64,000 nt of DNA, taken from assembly GCA_951640165.1 (NCBI GenBank), contig OX621254.1, positions 20,682,001 to 20,746,000 on the forward strand, read 5' to 3'. A program made the position numbers and the translations under genes. The notes beneath the pieces were generated by a model. It searched no databases, had not been told where the DNA came from, and saw only the letters and a program-made list of their open reading frames with translations. The stretch comes from Pseudoips prasinana. Taxonomy: Eukaryota > Arthropoda > Insecta > Lepidoptera > Nolidae. How positions within the stretch are numbered: the stretch's first letter is position 1; every line of letters starts with the position of its first letter. Positions 18,157 through 28,173 of the stretch are shown one piece after another.

Positions 18157-21135
18157 CGTAAAGTGTGTATCAGCTATTTCAAATGGGCCGACATTGCCTG
18201 CCACCGTGTCTCCGCGACCGATACAAGATGGACGACGGACCGTGACGATAGATAGTGACATTAACAAGTCTGATTATATACGAGTATGCCACCAAAACAT
18301 CGCATCTTTAAAAAACAAAACCCGTCAATTGGAAGTGCTTTTGGAAGGTAAAATGAAATGCGATGTACTTTGTATATCCGAGCACTGGGCCAATGAACAG
18401 CAATTAAGGTGTATAAGTATCAATAACTTTATATTAGCATCTCACTACTGTCGCCCGTCTGTGGGGCATGGCGGTACATGCATTTATATTAATAATAGCT
18501 TTAAATACAAAAAATTGGATTGCTACACAAAACTCTCAGTGGAACAAGTGTGCGAAATATCCGCCATTGAACTTATTGATAGGAAAATCGCCGTTATTTG
18601 TATTTACAGATCAAATCTAACTAGCCCTTCACAATATTTCCCAGTTTTAGAATGTCTGCTCAACAAGCTCAATAGCGACAATAGGGAGTTTATCGTGTTA
18701 GGTGACATGAACTTGAATATGAATGTAATGAATAAGGATGTAAAAATTATGAATGACATATTATCGATAAATAATCTTTCGAACATTGTAGACTTTCCTA
18801 CAAGGGTGACGAATTCTACGAGTTCCAGCCTTGATCACGTATACGTCAGTCGCGAGTCCGCGGTAACGGCTCGCGCTGCGCCCGTTCACACTGGTCTAAG
18901 TGACCATTTTGCAATCCGTGCTGTCGTGCCGTGCGCGTCGGGCCCGGGGCCAGCGCCAGCTCGGATATCCAGGTCATACAGTGAGGCTAACAGGCACAGT
19001 TTTGTCTCAGCCTTGAATAGTGTGGATTGGTATGAAATAAAACTAAAACACTCTGCCTCGTCAGAGTCACTAGCTGCAGCAGTAATATATATAGTAAAAA
19101 ATAAAATCGACATTTGCTTTCCCTTGAAAAAAAGAAGGAAAACACATAAAAACATATCCTGGATAACGGATGAAATAGTTAATTTTAATTTATTTTTGAC
19201 AGATTTGCATAAATTGACATTGAAGTTCCCATCGAATACTGACTTGCTACTATTGTTTAATCAATACAAAATAAAATATGACAACCTTCTTAAAACTGAG
19301 AGAAGTAACTACTACTGTAATTTAATTGGTAAATCTAATAATTTAATCAAATCCATGTGGGAAGTAGTTAACACGGAAACTGGTAGGGACAGAAGTTATC
19401 ACGATTACACTGAAGTACTGAGAAAGCCTGATGGGTCTAAATTTCTTAGCAAAACTGACGCAGTTGATGCCGTCAATGAGCATTTTGTAAATTCTGCAAC
19501 AACATGCGGCGCGCCTCCCGCCGATGTCACTGAAGTGGCTCGCGTGTTGGCGGCGGTGCGTCCACCAGCAGACCGTTCGCTAAGGATTAGATCTTTTACC
19601 CCGAATGAGATATTCCGCATACTGGTGAGTGAATTAGCACATAAAAAGTCCAAGGATGTATATGACACATCGGTCTCATTACTCCATACTGCTGCCGGGC
19701 CCTTATCACCGATACTTTCCTGCCTGTTTAACAAATGTAGCACCGAGGGACGATATCCCCCTGCACTGAAGCATGTGAAAGTGTCACCTGTGTATAAAGG
19801 GAAAGGTAAGCAAGAGGAAATAAATAGCTATAGACCTGTGTCAATAATACCGGGTATAGCTAAAATTTTTGAACACGGTTTAAGTACTCGTCTTACTGAG
19901 TACCTAATGAATTGCCAATCTTTAAGTGATAGACAGTATGCGTATCGTGAAGGCCTTTCCACAACATTTTTAGCCAGGGAACTGATTCGCCGAATTCTCG
20001 ATGCACGTGAAAGCCAGAAGCAGGTCGCAGTAATCTTCTGTGACCTTTCGAAAGCTTTTGACGTTGCGGACCACGAGGTCATATCGATGAAGATGAAGTA
20101 TTACGGTATAAATGGCCCAGCTTTAAAACTGTTTTCCGAATTCATGTCGGACCGATGTCAGGTGGTCGTGGGAGATGGTGGAACTGTGAAATCAAAACAA
20201 TTGAAGACCGTAATAGGCGTAGCTCAAGGCTCATAAATTTCCAACATTGTATTCTCCCTTCTTCTTAACGATTTACCAGAGTCCATTAATGACGGGCATA
20301 TATTAATGTATGCCGATGACGTCGCGGCTGTCGTAAGCGCTCCAACGTTGGATAGGCTGGAGCAAAAGCTAAACGTAGTGGCTCGAGACCTACATCAGTG
20401 GTTCAAAATAAATGGACTAATATTAAACACAACCAAAACTCATTTTATGCATTTTTTTCTGGAAGAACTTATAGACCACTTGCAGTTCAGGTTGGATCTA
20501 TAAAATTGGAACAAGTGAAAACCATCCCATTTCTAGGCTTCCAAATAGATAGTCGCTTGACTTGGGAGGCGCACATTGACAAACTTTGCGAGAAGGTTGG
20601 GAATGCTTGCTTCGCACTGTGGCGCATTTCAGCTATTCTGCCTTATGACATGGTCCGGAGTTGTTACTTTGCCTCCGTACACTCGCTTTTACAATATGGC
20701 GTAGAACTCTGGGGGCGTAGTGCTGAGGCGGGGCGTATCCTCAGAATGCAAAAGAGAGCAGTAAGAGCCATAGCGCGAGTGTCACAGGAGACATCGGCAG
20801 CACCCCTATTCCGGACCATGAATATACTGACTGTCCCGGCGTTGTTGTGCCTTCAAGTGGCGTTATATGCGTACGATAACCAAGAAGAGTACTTGAGGCG
20901 TGGTGACGGTCATACGTATAGCATACGGCAAAAAGACCGCCTGCGACCGGTGCCACGACACCTAGAAAAAACAGCTAGGCTAGTGAATGCAATGGCGCCG
21001 GCCGTCTACAACAGACTTCCAGAAGAGGTGAGAAAGTCTGGCTCTAGAAATGCGTTTAAATACAATACTAAAAAGTGGCTTGTTGAACAGACATTTTATT
21101 CATATGACGATTTAATGAAACTGCCATTGACATAG
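18041..21135 (+). pseudogene. LINE ORF2: AP endonuclease and reverse transcriptase, two lesions
   Basis: AP-like endonuclease from about 18270: RVCHQNIASLKNKT, ISEHWANEQQ, GGTCIYINN, VLGDMNLNMNV and LSDHFAI, which supply the Asn, Glu, Asp and SDH residues of the fold. RT from about 19800: SYRPVSIIPGIAKIFE, FCDLSKAFDVADHEV (first Asp), GVAQGS and YADDVAAVV (catalytic YADD near 20308). The C-terminal domain runs to LMKLPLT. A TAA at 20234-20236 interrupts just after GVAQGS in the same frame, and a one-base shift in the T run near 20451-20458 moves to the last frame. Otherwise open, so the copy is relatively young but inactive. Confidence 0.85.
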
Positions 21136-21360
21136 AATGTACATTAATTAATTTTATTTTTTGTAATTGAACTGAATTATTTTTCATTTTTTATTATTTA
21201 ATTTATCAATGTTTAAAATGGATTATTATTATATACTCACACAGTTTAACTCTTTGTTAATTCGTTGTAATTCTTTGTTATTTAATTTTATGACCTATAA
21301 TTGTATGTTGACGTGTAACATTATTTTCTGTTACCAATAAATTAATATGAATATGAATAT

Positions 21361-21597
21361 AAACAAATTACTAAACTATATCGCCGTAATTTCTCATACA
21401 ATATTTGTCTCGACTAGATTAGAGTTTTAAAAATAAATAAAGAGTTATGATTGCAATGTGTGTTTTTCATTTAGGTACTTAATTCTAAAATATTGTCATA
21501 AAAATATTGTTTTTACCTCTGAAAGGCCCGCTTTGTTAGTAGAGAGAACCTTATTTTTATGTCTTAAAAATAATAGCAACTCGAATCCAAACCATTT
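21361..21597. other. Harbinger-1 interior, no gene recognised
   Basis: Intron-like AT-rich DNA between the LINE tail and the MADF exon. Confidence 0.4.
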
Positions 21598-21842
21598 TCA
21601 AGAATTTTTTTCTGCTCCTGGCCCCGATCTAGGCTTTTTTAGTTCTCTTTGAAACTGCCCAATTAAACTTCGCATCTTCTTTTCAACAACACTTTTTCCT
21701 GTATCGAACTTGCTAGCCAAATCCATCCACGCGTCATGTTTTTTGTTGCGATTCTTAAAATGTTCATTTGTCGAATCCCACAATTCTCTTTTTTCTTACA
21801 GTGCTCAATCAGTAATGCAGTGCTCTCTTTGTTCCACTCCAT
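21598..21842 (-). pseudogene. Harbinger-1 MADF-type partner, N-terminal exon
   Basis: Starts MEWNKESTALLIEHCK at 21842, shifts frame near 21790, then WDSTNEHFKNRNKKHDAWMD, LASKFDTGKSVVEKKMRSLI and GQFQRELKKPRSGPGA. This is a MADF domain (a Myb/SANT-like trihelix), the DNA-binding partner that Harbinger transposases need. The remaining C-terminal exon lies at 16300-15840, so the antisense partner gene spans the DDE exon of the transposase and the later LINE insertion. One frameshift makes it non-functional. Confidence 0.8.
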
Positions 21843-22053
21843 TTTAAAAACCACAAAAAATTAACACGTCTACACCCATCTCTACCCGTCGCTGCACCCG
21901 CGCGTTTGAGTACACGTGACGTAAGTTATATAACATTGTTTTACATATCAATAACATGTTATTGTACACTTTTTACATTCAGTGTCCACATTATCTGAAA
22001 CATGTAGCAATATTATATAACATGTTATGTTATATGGTCTGTACGAGCCTTAA

Positions 22054-22390
22054 TAAACGTTCTCGTCTACCTTAGTCCACTTCCAATGCCTACCTTTCCT
22101 GAATAATTCATACGACGGTGCAATGTTAGTACATATTTTTTTATAAACTTTCCGTAAAAATTAACCATTACGAGACAAGACTTCAACTCTGAGACGTCGG
22201 TTGGATGAGGCATAGATAAAATAGGGGCAACTTTTCTGGATTGACCCATACTCCATTTTTATCAATTATAAATCCTAAGTACTCGGCCGGCTATAAACTC
22301 ACACTTTTCTTTTTTTATTTTTAACCCATTACCTTATTCTAAAATACTAAAAACTTTTTCGGCTGTTTCTAAGAAGGGCACAGGGAAAGA
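22054..22390 (-). pseudogene. Gypsy RT thumb/connection fragment
   Basis: Minus-strand trace: KIKKEKCEF near 22310, RKVAPILSMPHPTDVSELK and SCLVMVNFYGKFIKKYV (22240-22120), then the start of the RT-RNase H connection. It continues on the other side of Harbinger-1 as the RNase H at 15010-14687. Stops and shifts are present. Homology ends near 22390, upstream of which the YxDD box should lie but is missing. Confidence 0.75.
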
Positions 22391-22650
22391 AGGGGCTCAT
22401 CAACAATTAACACAAATTGAATAAAACGCTAATTTATACTAAAAATCTACATGATGTGTATGGATACTCATTTTTAACGATGTTATTTACATGTTTTGGA
22501 CATTACTTACGTAGTCCAACTACCTATTTTTGAGGATTCCGTTTTAATTGACCTATTCAATCAAAAGTTAAACAGACTTTTCTGGCCTAAGCCAGAAATG
22601 TACAGAGCAAAAAGGGGTTGATTGACATAATGAGCTCCTTCTTTCCTTTT
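22382..22650. repeat. Possible small MITE with about 17-bp inverted ends
   Basis: GGAAAGAAGGGGCTCAT near 22383-22400 is matched on the reverse strand by GGAAAGAAGGAGCTCAT near 22630-22648. Interior AT-rich, no coding capacity. It begins where the gypsy homology ends. No target duplication identified. Confidence 0.35.
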
Positions 22651-22865
22651 TGGAAAAGTAAATGTAGGCAAATGGTTTTGAAAGCAATATTTCTGTTAAA
22701 TTTAATGTATATTTCAGTATGAATTAGTTATGTGGAACATTTGTAAAATATTCTTAAGCTTCAGGGGAACAGAACTTCTTCAATTCCTGTAGGTCCTTCA
22801 CAGTCTGCGCGTGAACGCGGTCTCGAGCATACGCGCGTGTGGTTATATACCAGTCGTAATTCGAG

Positions 22866-24236
22866 ATGACCGGTAAATCTAATTCGGTGCCGAAAACTTT
22901 AAAATGTGCAAGTTGCAATATTGTAATAAGTGAGTTGTTAGCATATTTGCAACATAAAGTGGATACCATGGATAATGAAAGTATGATACGGATTTGTTCG
23001 TCTAATTTTACCGTCAGTGAAGTGGAAAAAGCAAAAAATTTGCTGTTTGACACGATAAAGACCACTAGACGAAACATCTCACGAAGAAACGATGGAAAAA
23101 TATACAGATATCTTGAAGACATAATAGCGGTTTTGAAAGAAACCGACCCAGACACTGTTCCTGTCTTCGTGGCGCGGGATCTGGGGCGTTTGCCTCCTGT
23201 GACGTTTCAACATGTAGGTGTCGTGTCACTACTGAAAGATATTGTAGTATTGAAAGCTGCTGTGGAAAATATACAACAGTCATATGCTACAACAAAACAG
23301 CTGAGAGAATTAGAAAACAAATTTAACAGCGATGATTTTGTTGTAAATTCGAATGGAGGGTACCTAGACAGCTCAACATTAACGCCGCGTAACGGTCTGA
23401 TCACTGAGAGAGTGGCGAACTCAGAAGTTAGTCATAATTTATATAATGCGAGTGTGATGCGCCAATCGTCAATAGGTGCAACGTACACTGATGGTGATAG
23501 ATGTTTAAATGTTAATAACGAAATTGTATTCCTATCGCCTTCTCTGTCTCACACTCATAGTGCGGTGCCGACGCCCGGAAAAAATACACAGCCGTGTGCG
23601 TCACAAAGTCAAACACCTATTAGTGCTAATAAGTACAAACCAGCTGACAGCGTAACGGGACAATGTGGAAAGGAGATGGAGCGCGCTGTGAGTAATGCGT
23701 GTGACCCAAACCTTATTAGTATATGCAGTAAGGACACGACATCTCTATGTAAACAAAACATAAATGTCGGTAATACAAATAGAAGTCTGTCTTTTGCAAG
23801 TATGGTAGGCAACTCTGATAAGTGGCCGAAACCGAAGGAGAACGAGGAATGGAAAGGGGTACAGAGATGGCGTCTAAGAAATAGATTTATAGGAAGTAAA
23901 GGAAAGGCCGAATCGGACTCGAGTACTAAGTTTAAGGCAGCGGACAAAAAAAATACCATTATTTGTGTCCAATGTTCATAAGGATGTCACTGAGTCAGAT
24001 ATCGTGGACTACATATATAGCAAAACTAACGAAAGAGTATCACCGTTAGAAATAAAAATGAAAAAAACAAAGGGATTATAACTCCTACAAGGTATTTGTT
24101 ACAAAATATAAGATCGACGTATTTTTGGATGATAAATTGTGGCCTTCAGGAATAACGTTTAGGCGATTTGTTAGCTTTGCTGATAGACAGGGAGATCAGC
24201 AAGTACAAAGTAATAGCGAGCAACAAAATAACACAC
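22866..24236 (+). pseudogene. LINE ORF1 protein, frameshifted
   Basis: Starts MTGKSNSVPKTLKCASCNIV with a helical N-terminal region and a long Ser/Thr/Asn-rich middle. The frame is open for 371 codons to 23981. A one-base change in the A run near 23946-23953 moves the real frame; the continuation reads PLFVSNVHKDVTESDIVDYI, and after a further shift near 24075, YKIDVFLDDKLWPSGITFRR. That C-terminal block (an RRM-like fold with a WPxGIxxRxF ending) is typical of LINE ORF1 proteins in this group. The protein would bind element RNA. Two shifts make it a pseudogene. Confidence 0.7.
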
Positions 24237-24239
24237 AAC

Positions 24240-27038
24240 ATGGATAATGGAACACGCAGTAAACTAGTCAGCTTCAACTGTAAGTCTCTAAAACGTTCCA
24301 TACAGGGCGTCCGGACTTTGTGTAAGGAGGCCGATATAGTGGCATTACAAGAAACATGGTTACTCCCACACGATCTACCACTGTTGAACACAGTAGATGA
24401 GAATTTTGGATGTGCTGGAGTATCGGCCGTGGACAGCTCAGCGGGTCTTCTTGTCGGTAGACCATTCGGTGGAGTGACAATTTTATGGCGAAAGAGTGCA
24501 TTTGAGTCGGTATCAGTGATAAACTGTGAGAATGTACGAATATGTGTGGTAAAAGTGGTATCGCAAAATAAATCGTGTTTGGTATTCAGCGTGTACATGC
24601 CTGTTAACGCTAGTGAAAACCTACCTGAGTATTCGGAGTGCCTTGGAGCTATAAGTTCGGTTATTGAAGATAACAGTGATTGTGAGGCGGCCTTTATTTT
24701 GGGAGATTTCAACGCCCACCCAGGTGAGCTTTTCTGTGATGAAATGCTTAACTTCTGTAGTGAACAGGACTGGTGTTGTATTGACATTGAAACGTTGGGC
24801 ATAGATTCACGCACATACACTTTTACTAGTGAAGCCCATGGTACTAGGAGGTGGTTGGACCACTGCATTGTCACACGGTGTGCCCAAGAGACCATCCATT
24901 ATGTGAGTGTGAAGCATGATGTGTATTGGTCTGATCCTTCTCCCCTAATTGTAGTAGTGTAATGTTATATTGATCGACTGCCAATTAAGTACAGTAGCAT
25001 TAATACTAGATTACATAATAGAGTGATATGGGGCGAGAGGGGAGTGGATCAGTTAGAATTATTTCATAACTTATGTCATGAAAAACTCAGAGCGATGGAT
25101 TTTCCCACAGAATTAACTTCCTGTGCTGATACAATCTGCTCCAACCCTGATCACATTTTAGTATTGGAAAATATGTACAAGAACTTTACTCGTATTTTAA
25201 CTGATGCGTCAAAAATATCGTACAAAGGGAAGTGTCCCAAAAAGGGGGGCTACATTGCTGGTTGGAATAAATATGTCTCGAGCGCTCATAGGTATGCTAG
25301 ATGGAAATTTCAGCAGTGGGTGCTATATGGTAAACCATTAAATGGTATTATACATAAAGAAATGTGCGATAGTAGGAGACTTTTTAAGTCCAAATTGAAA
25401 TGGTGTCAAGATAGGCGGCAGGAACAAATTAAAATGGATATTCTGGCCTCAAATCACACGACCAAAGATTTTAAAACTTTCTGGAAAAACAAAGGCAAAA
25501 TGAACCCTAGACCTAGTGTACCTGTGAGCGTAAGTGGCGAAAGTGATCTCAAGAGTATTGCTAACAGCTTCCGAGATCATTTCTTGGTGCAATCCCAACA
25601 GGGGCGAAGTGACAATGGTGGAACCGTCAAGCTACAGTGCGAAACACGGTTTTCTGCTAAGGACGTTGACGCAGTAATTAAAAGCATTCAAGGAGGTAAA
25701 TCGCCTGGGCATGACGGTCTCAGTATTGAGCACTTCAAATATGCTGGGGTTCATCTTCCACGTGTATTATCTATGTTGTTTAATCTGTGTCTGAGTCATT
25801 GTTATCTACCGAAAGACCTAATGAAGACCGTAGTTGTACCCATACTGAAGAACAAAACTGGGAATGTCTCTGATAGATCAAACATTAGGCCCATCTCACT
25901 TGCTACAATAACAGCAAAGGTGCTGGACTGTTTGCTTAATGGCTATTTAGTTAAACATTTTGACCTAAATGATGCACAATTTGGCTTTAGAGTGGGTCTG
26001 TCCACTGAGAGCGCTATTTTAAGTCTTAAGCACACAGTTCAGTACTATACTGACAGAGACACGCCGGTATATGCCTGTTTCCTCGATTTGTCAAAAGCTT
26101 TTGACTCGGTGGTTTACAATAAACTTTGGAAAAAGCTCAGCGACACAGGCATGCCGGCAGATTGTACTTGCTTATTAAAATATTGGTACGGAAATCAAGT
26201 TAACCAGGTGAGATGGGTAGATATTTTGTCCGATGAGTACTGTCTAGAACGTGGCGTAAGACAAGGGGGAGTCACCTCCCCAAGCCTGTTCAATCTCTAT
26301 ATGAATGAGTTGATCAACGAGCTTAGCAGGACGCATGTCGGTTGTGTCATTGATGATGTATTTGTTAATAACATTAGCTTCGCAGACGATATGGTCTTGT
26401 TAGCCCCATCTATTAATGCTCTCAGAAAACTTGTTTGCATCTGTGAGAGGTATGCTATTGAACACGGACTCAAGTACAACTCTAAAAAGAGTGAGGTACT
26501 AATTTTCAAGGCTGGTAATTACAAACCAAGAGAAGTACCTCCAGTTGTACTTGACGGAACACCCCTTAACATAGTAGACAGGGTCAAATACCTTGGTCAT
26601 ATAGTCACTGATGATTTAAGAGATGACTCAGACATAGAGAGAGAGCGCAGGGCGTTGGCGGTAAGGAGCAACATGTTGGCCCGCAGGTTTGCTCGATCTA
26701 CGGTACAGGTAAAAATCACTCTATTCAGAGCATACTGTCAGTCTTTTTACTCGAGCAGCCTGAGGGTTCAATATACGCAACGAGCTTACAACGTCCTGCG
26801 AGTTCAATATAATAATGCGTTTAGAATGTTGGTGGGGTTGCCGCGATATTGCAGTGCATCGCTCATGTTTGCAAACGCAAGGGTGGATGATTTTTACGCT
26901 ATAATGCGTAAAAGGACTGCGTCACTGTTTGACCGCCTACGAGGTAGCTCCAACAGTATTTTAAAAATGATTGCTGGTCGTTACGACTGTCCAATCCAGA
27001 AACACTGGGTGGAGAGAGTAATTGGCCTAATAAAATGA
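24240..27038 (+). pseudogene. LINE ORF2: endonuclease and reverse transcriptase, one stop
   Basis: Start chosen at MDNGTRSKLVSFNCKSLKRS, immediately before the endonuclease. AP-type endonuclease motifs: FNCKSLK, ALQETWL (Glu), GGVTILW, VYMPVN, LGDFNAHPGE and RRWLDHCI. A single in-frame TAA at 24960-24962 interrupts the end of this domain; the same frame then runs on unbroken for 692 codons to the stop. The RT shows GKSPGHDGLSIEHFKYAG, RPISLATITAKVLD, CFLDLSKAFDSV (Asp), VRQGGVTSPSLFNLY and FADDMVLLA (FADD box). The distinctive RQGGVTSPSLFNLYM form suggests the Rex1/Kiri side of the CR1 group, but this is not certain. With only one stop the copy is fairly young. Confidence 0.85.
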
Positions 27039-27196
27039 TAAGTTATTTATTATTATTATATATTTTTTTATTATTATTATTCTAATGTCTATGTTATGTC
27101 TATTGTGAATTGTATACTAACATAGTTCTATAAGTTTTATTGTTACTAACCTATCTATGGAATAATTTTCTGAATTAAATGATTATTATTATTATT

Positions 27197-27857
27197 TATA
27201 TTTTTCGTCTGAAATAGGCAGTTCTGCCTCATAGCGTAGACCAGGTAATACGGACTCTTGGTTCTGGAGATTTCTCAGACTTTTATTTCGCACTGCTATT
27301 GATGCTTCTTCCCATGGACCATTGTATGTTGTACGGAATAATATTTTCTTATTTGATTGTTCTATTTTTAATTCCTTTATAGGACGTGATGGAAATGTGG
27401 ATTTTTTTGCATAGATTTGTTCGAGATGGGCTGTCCAGGATTTAAAATATGTTCTATCAACCTTCACAACATTAAATGGAGATGGTTTTTGAAGGGCATT
27501 TTCAAAAACATCAATCCACTCATCGGGAACTTCTACCCTGGATTTTGAATTAATTAATCCTATGTTTTTGTCACATTCCATATAGGAATGTCCTTGGACT
27601 GGAAAAGTAATCATAACTGATTCAAGTTTTCTCTCAATATGCCCCATATGATATAAGAAACGGAACACAGTGAAGTTTTTATTTTATCCACTGCAAGAGT
27701 TACAAAAGATCTGCAAATGTTTAGTATTATTCTTTGCAAAATTGTAAATATAGTGGTGAATAAGGGAACAAACATCGTCACTCCCTTTTTTTCCTTCTGT
27801 CTCAGGATAAAGGTAAAAACACTTTTACTTGAATTCGGAACATGAACATTAAACGCA
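27197..27857 (-). pseudogene. DUF7869-like gene, 3' part
   Basis: Minus-strand trace: FNVHVPNSSKSVFTF (27860-27815), then HHYIYNFAKNNTKHLQIFCN, SCSG and NKNFTVFRFLYHMGHIE with a TAA where a Gln would be expected (near 27688), then FPVQGHSYMECDKNIGLINS and an open C-terminal 158 codons to 27192. I recognise this as the conserved block shared by insect and crustacean proteins carrying DUF7869, which look transposase-related. At least one stop and one frameshift break it. The 5' part is at 32593-32940, displaced by a LINE insertion. Confidence 0.65.
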
Positions 27858-28173
27858 TAGAATAGAATAGAATAGAATAGAATACTCTTTATTGTACACC
27901 ATAAAAATAAATACAACATGAGATATTACATAAACAAGTTGTACAAAGGGCGGTCTTATCGCATAAAGCGATCTCTTCCAGACAACCTTAGGATGGATAG
28001 GAGCTGAACAATAACTTATAGCTAGCAGTAGGTGTGCAACAAGAGATATACCAAAATGATGGTATATCCATAAATAAAACTATTTTTAGTGAATTTACTG
28101 TTAAAATATGAAAAAGACAAAATTAAATAAGCAAATAAGAAGAGAATAGATACTTAACTTAAGAAAACATCAA

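Larger units (their letters stand above)
17196..21360 (+). mobile_element. CR1/Jockey-group LINE inside Harbinger-1
   Basis: Two overlapping ORFs (ORF1 from 17269, ORF2 overlapping its end) with endonuclease and RT, a GC-rich 5' leader (GGTCGTGCGCGCACGC near 17210) and an ATATGA-repeat tail near 21340-21357. Length of about 4.2 kb fits a near full-length element. The 5' boundary is inferred from the end of the 45-bp duplication. No clear flanking target duplication seen. Confidence 0.75.
15011..22050. mobile_element. PIF/Harbinger element 1, 7.0 kb, with nested insertions
   Basis: The termini are imperfect inverted repeats: AGGTGCTCACAAACTAC inward from 15011 and AGGCTCGTACAGACCAT inward (reverse strand) from 22050. 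Both are flanked by TAA (15008-15010 and 22051-22053), the 3-bp target duplication typical of Harbinger. Inside are a plus-strand Harbinger nuclease and a minus-strand MADF-type partner protein, the usual two-gene set. The unit also contains a foldback element (15618-15793) and a LINE (about 17196-21360), so the original element was about 2.7 kb. It interrupts a minus-strand gypsy element. Confidence 0.85.
22780..27196 (+). mobile_element. LINE, near full length, (ATT)n tail
   Basis: ORF1 from 22866, ORF2 from 24240 to 27038, then an AT-rich 3' UTR and a (ATT)n tail at 27180-27196. The 5' boundary is taken from the GC-rich segment with CGCGTGAACGCGGTCTCGAG before ORF1 and is approximate. It directly adjoins a minus-strand DUF7869-like pseudogene. 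Confidence 0.75.
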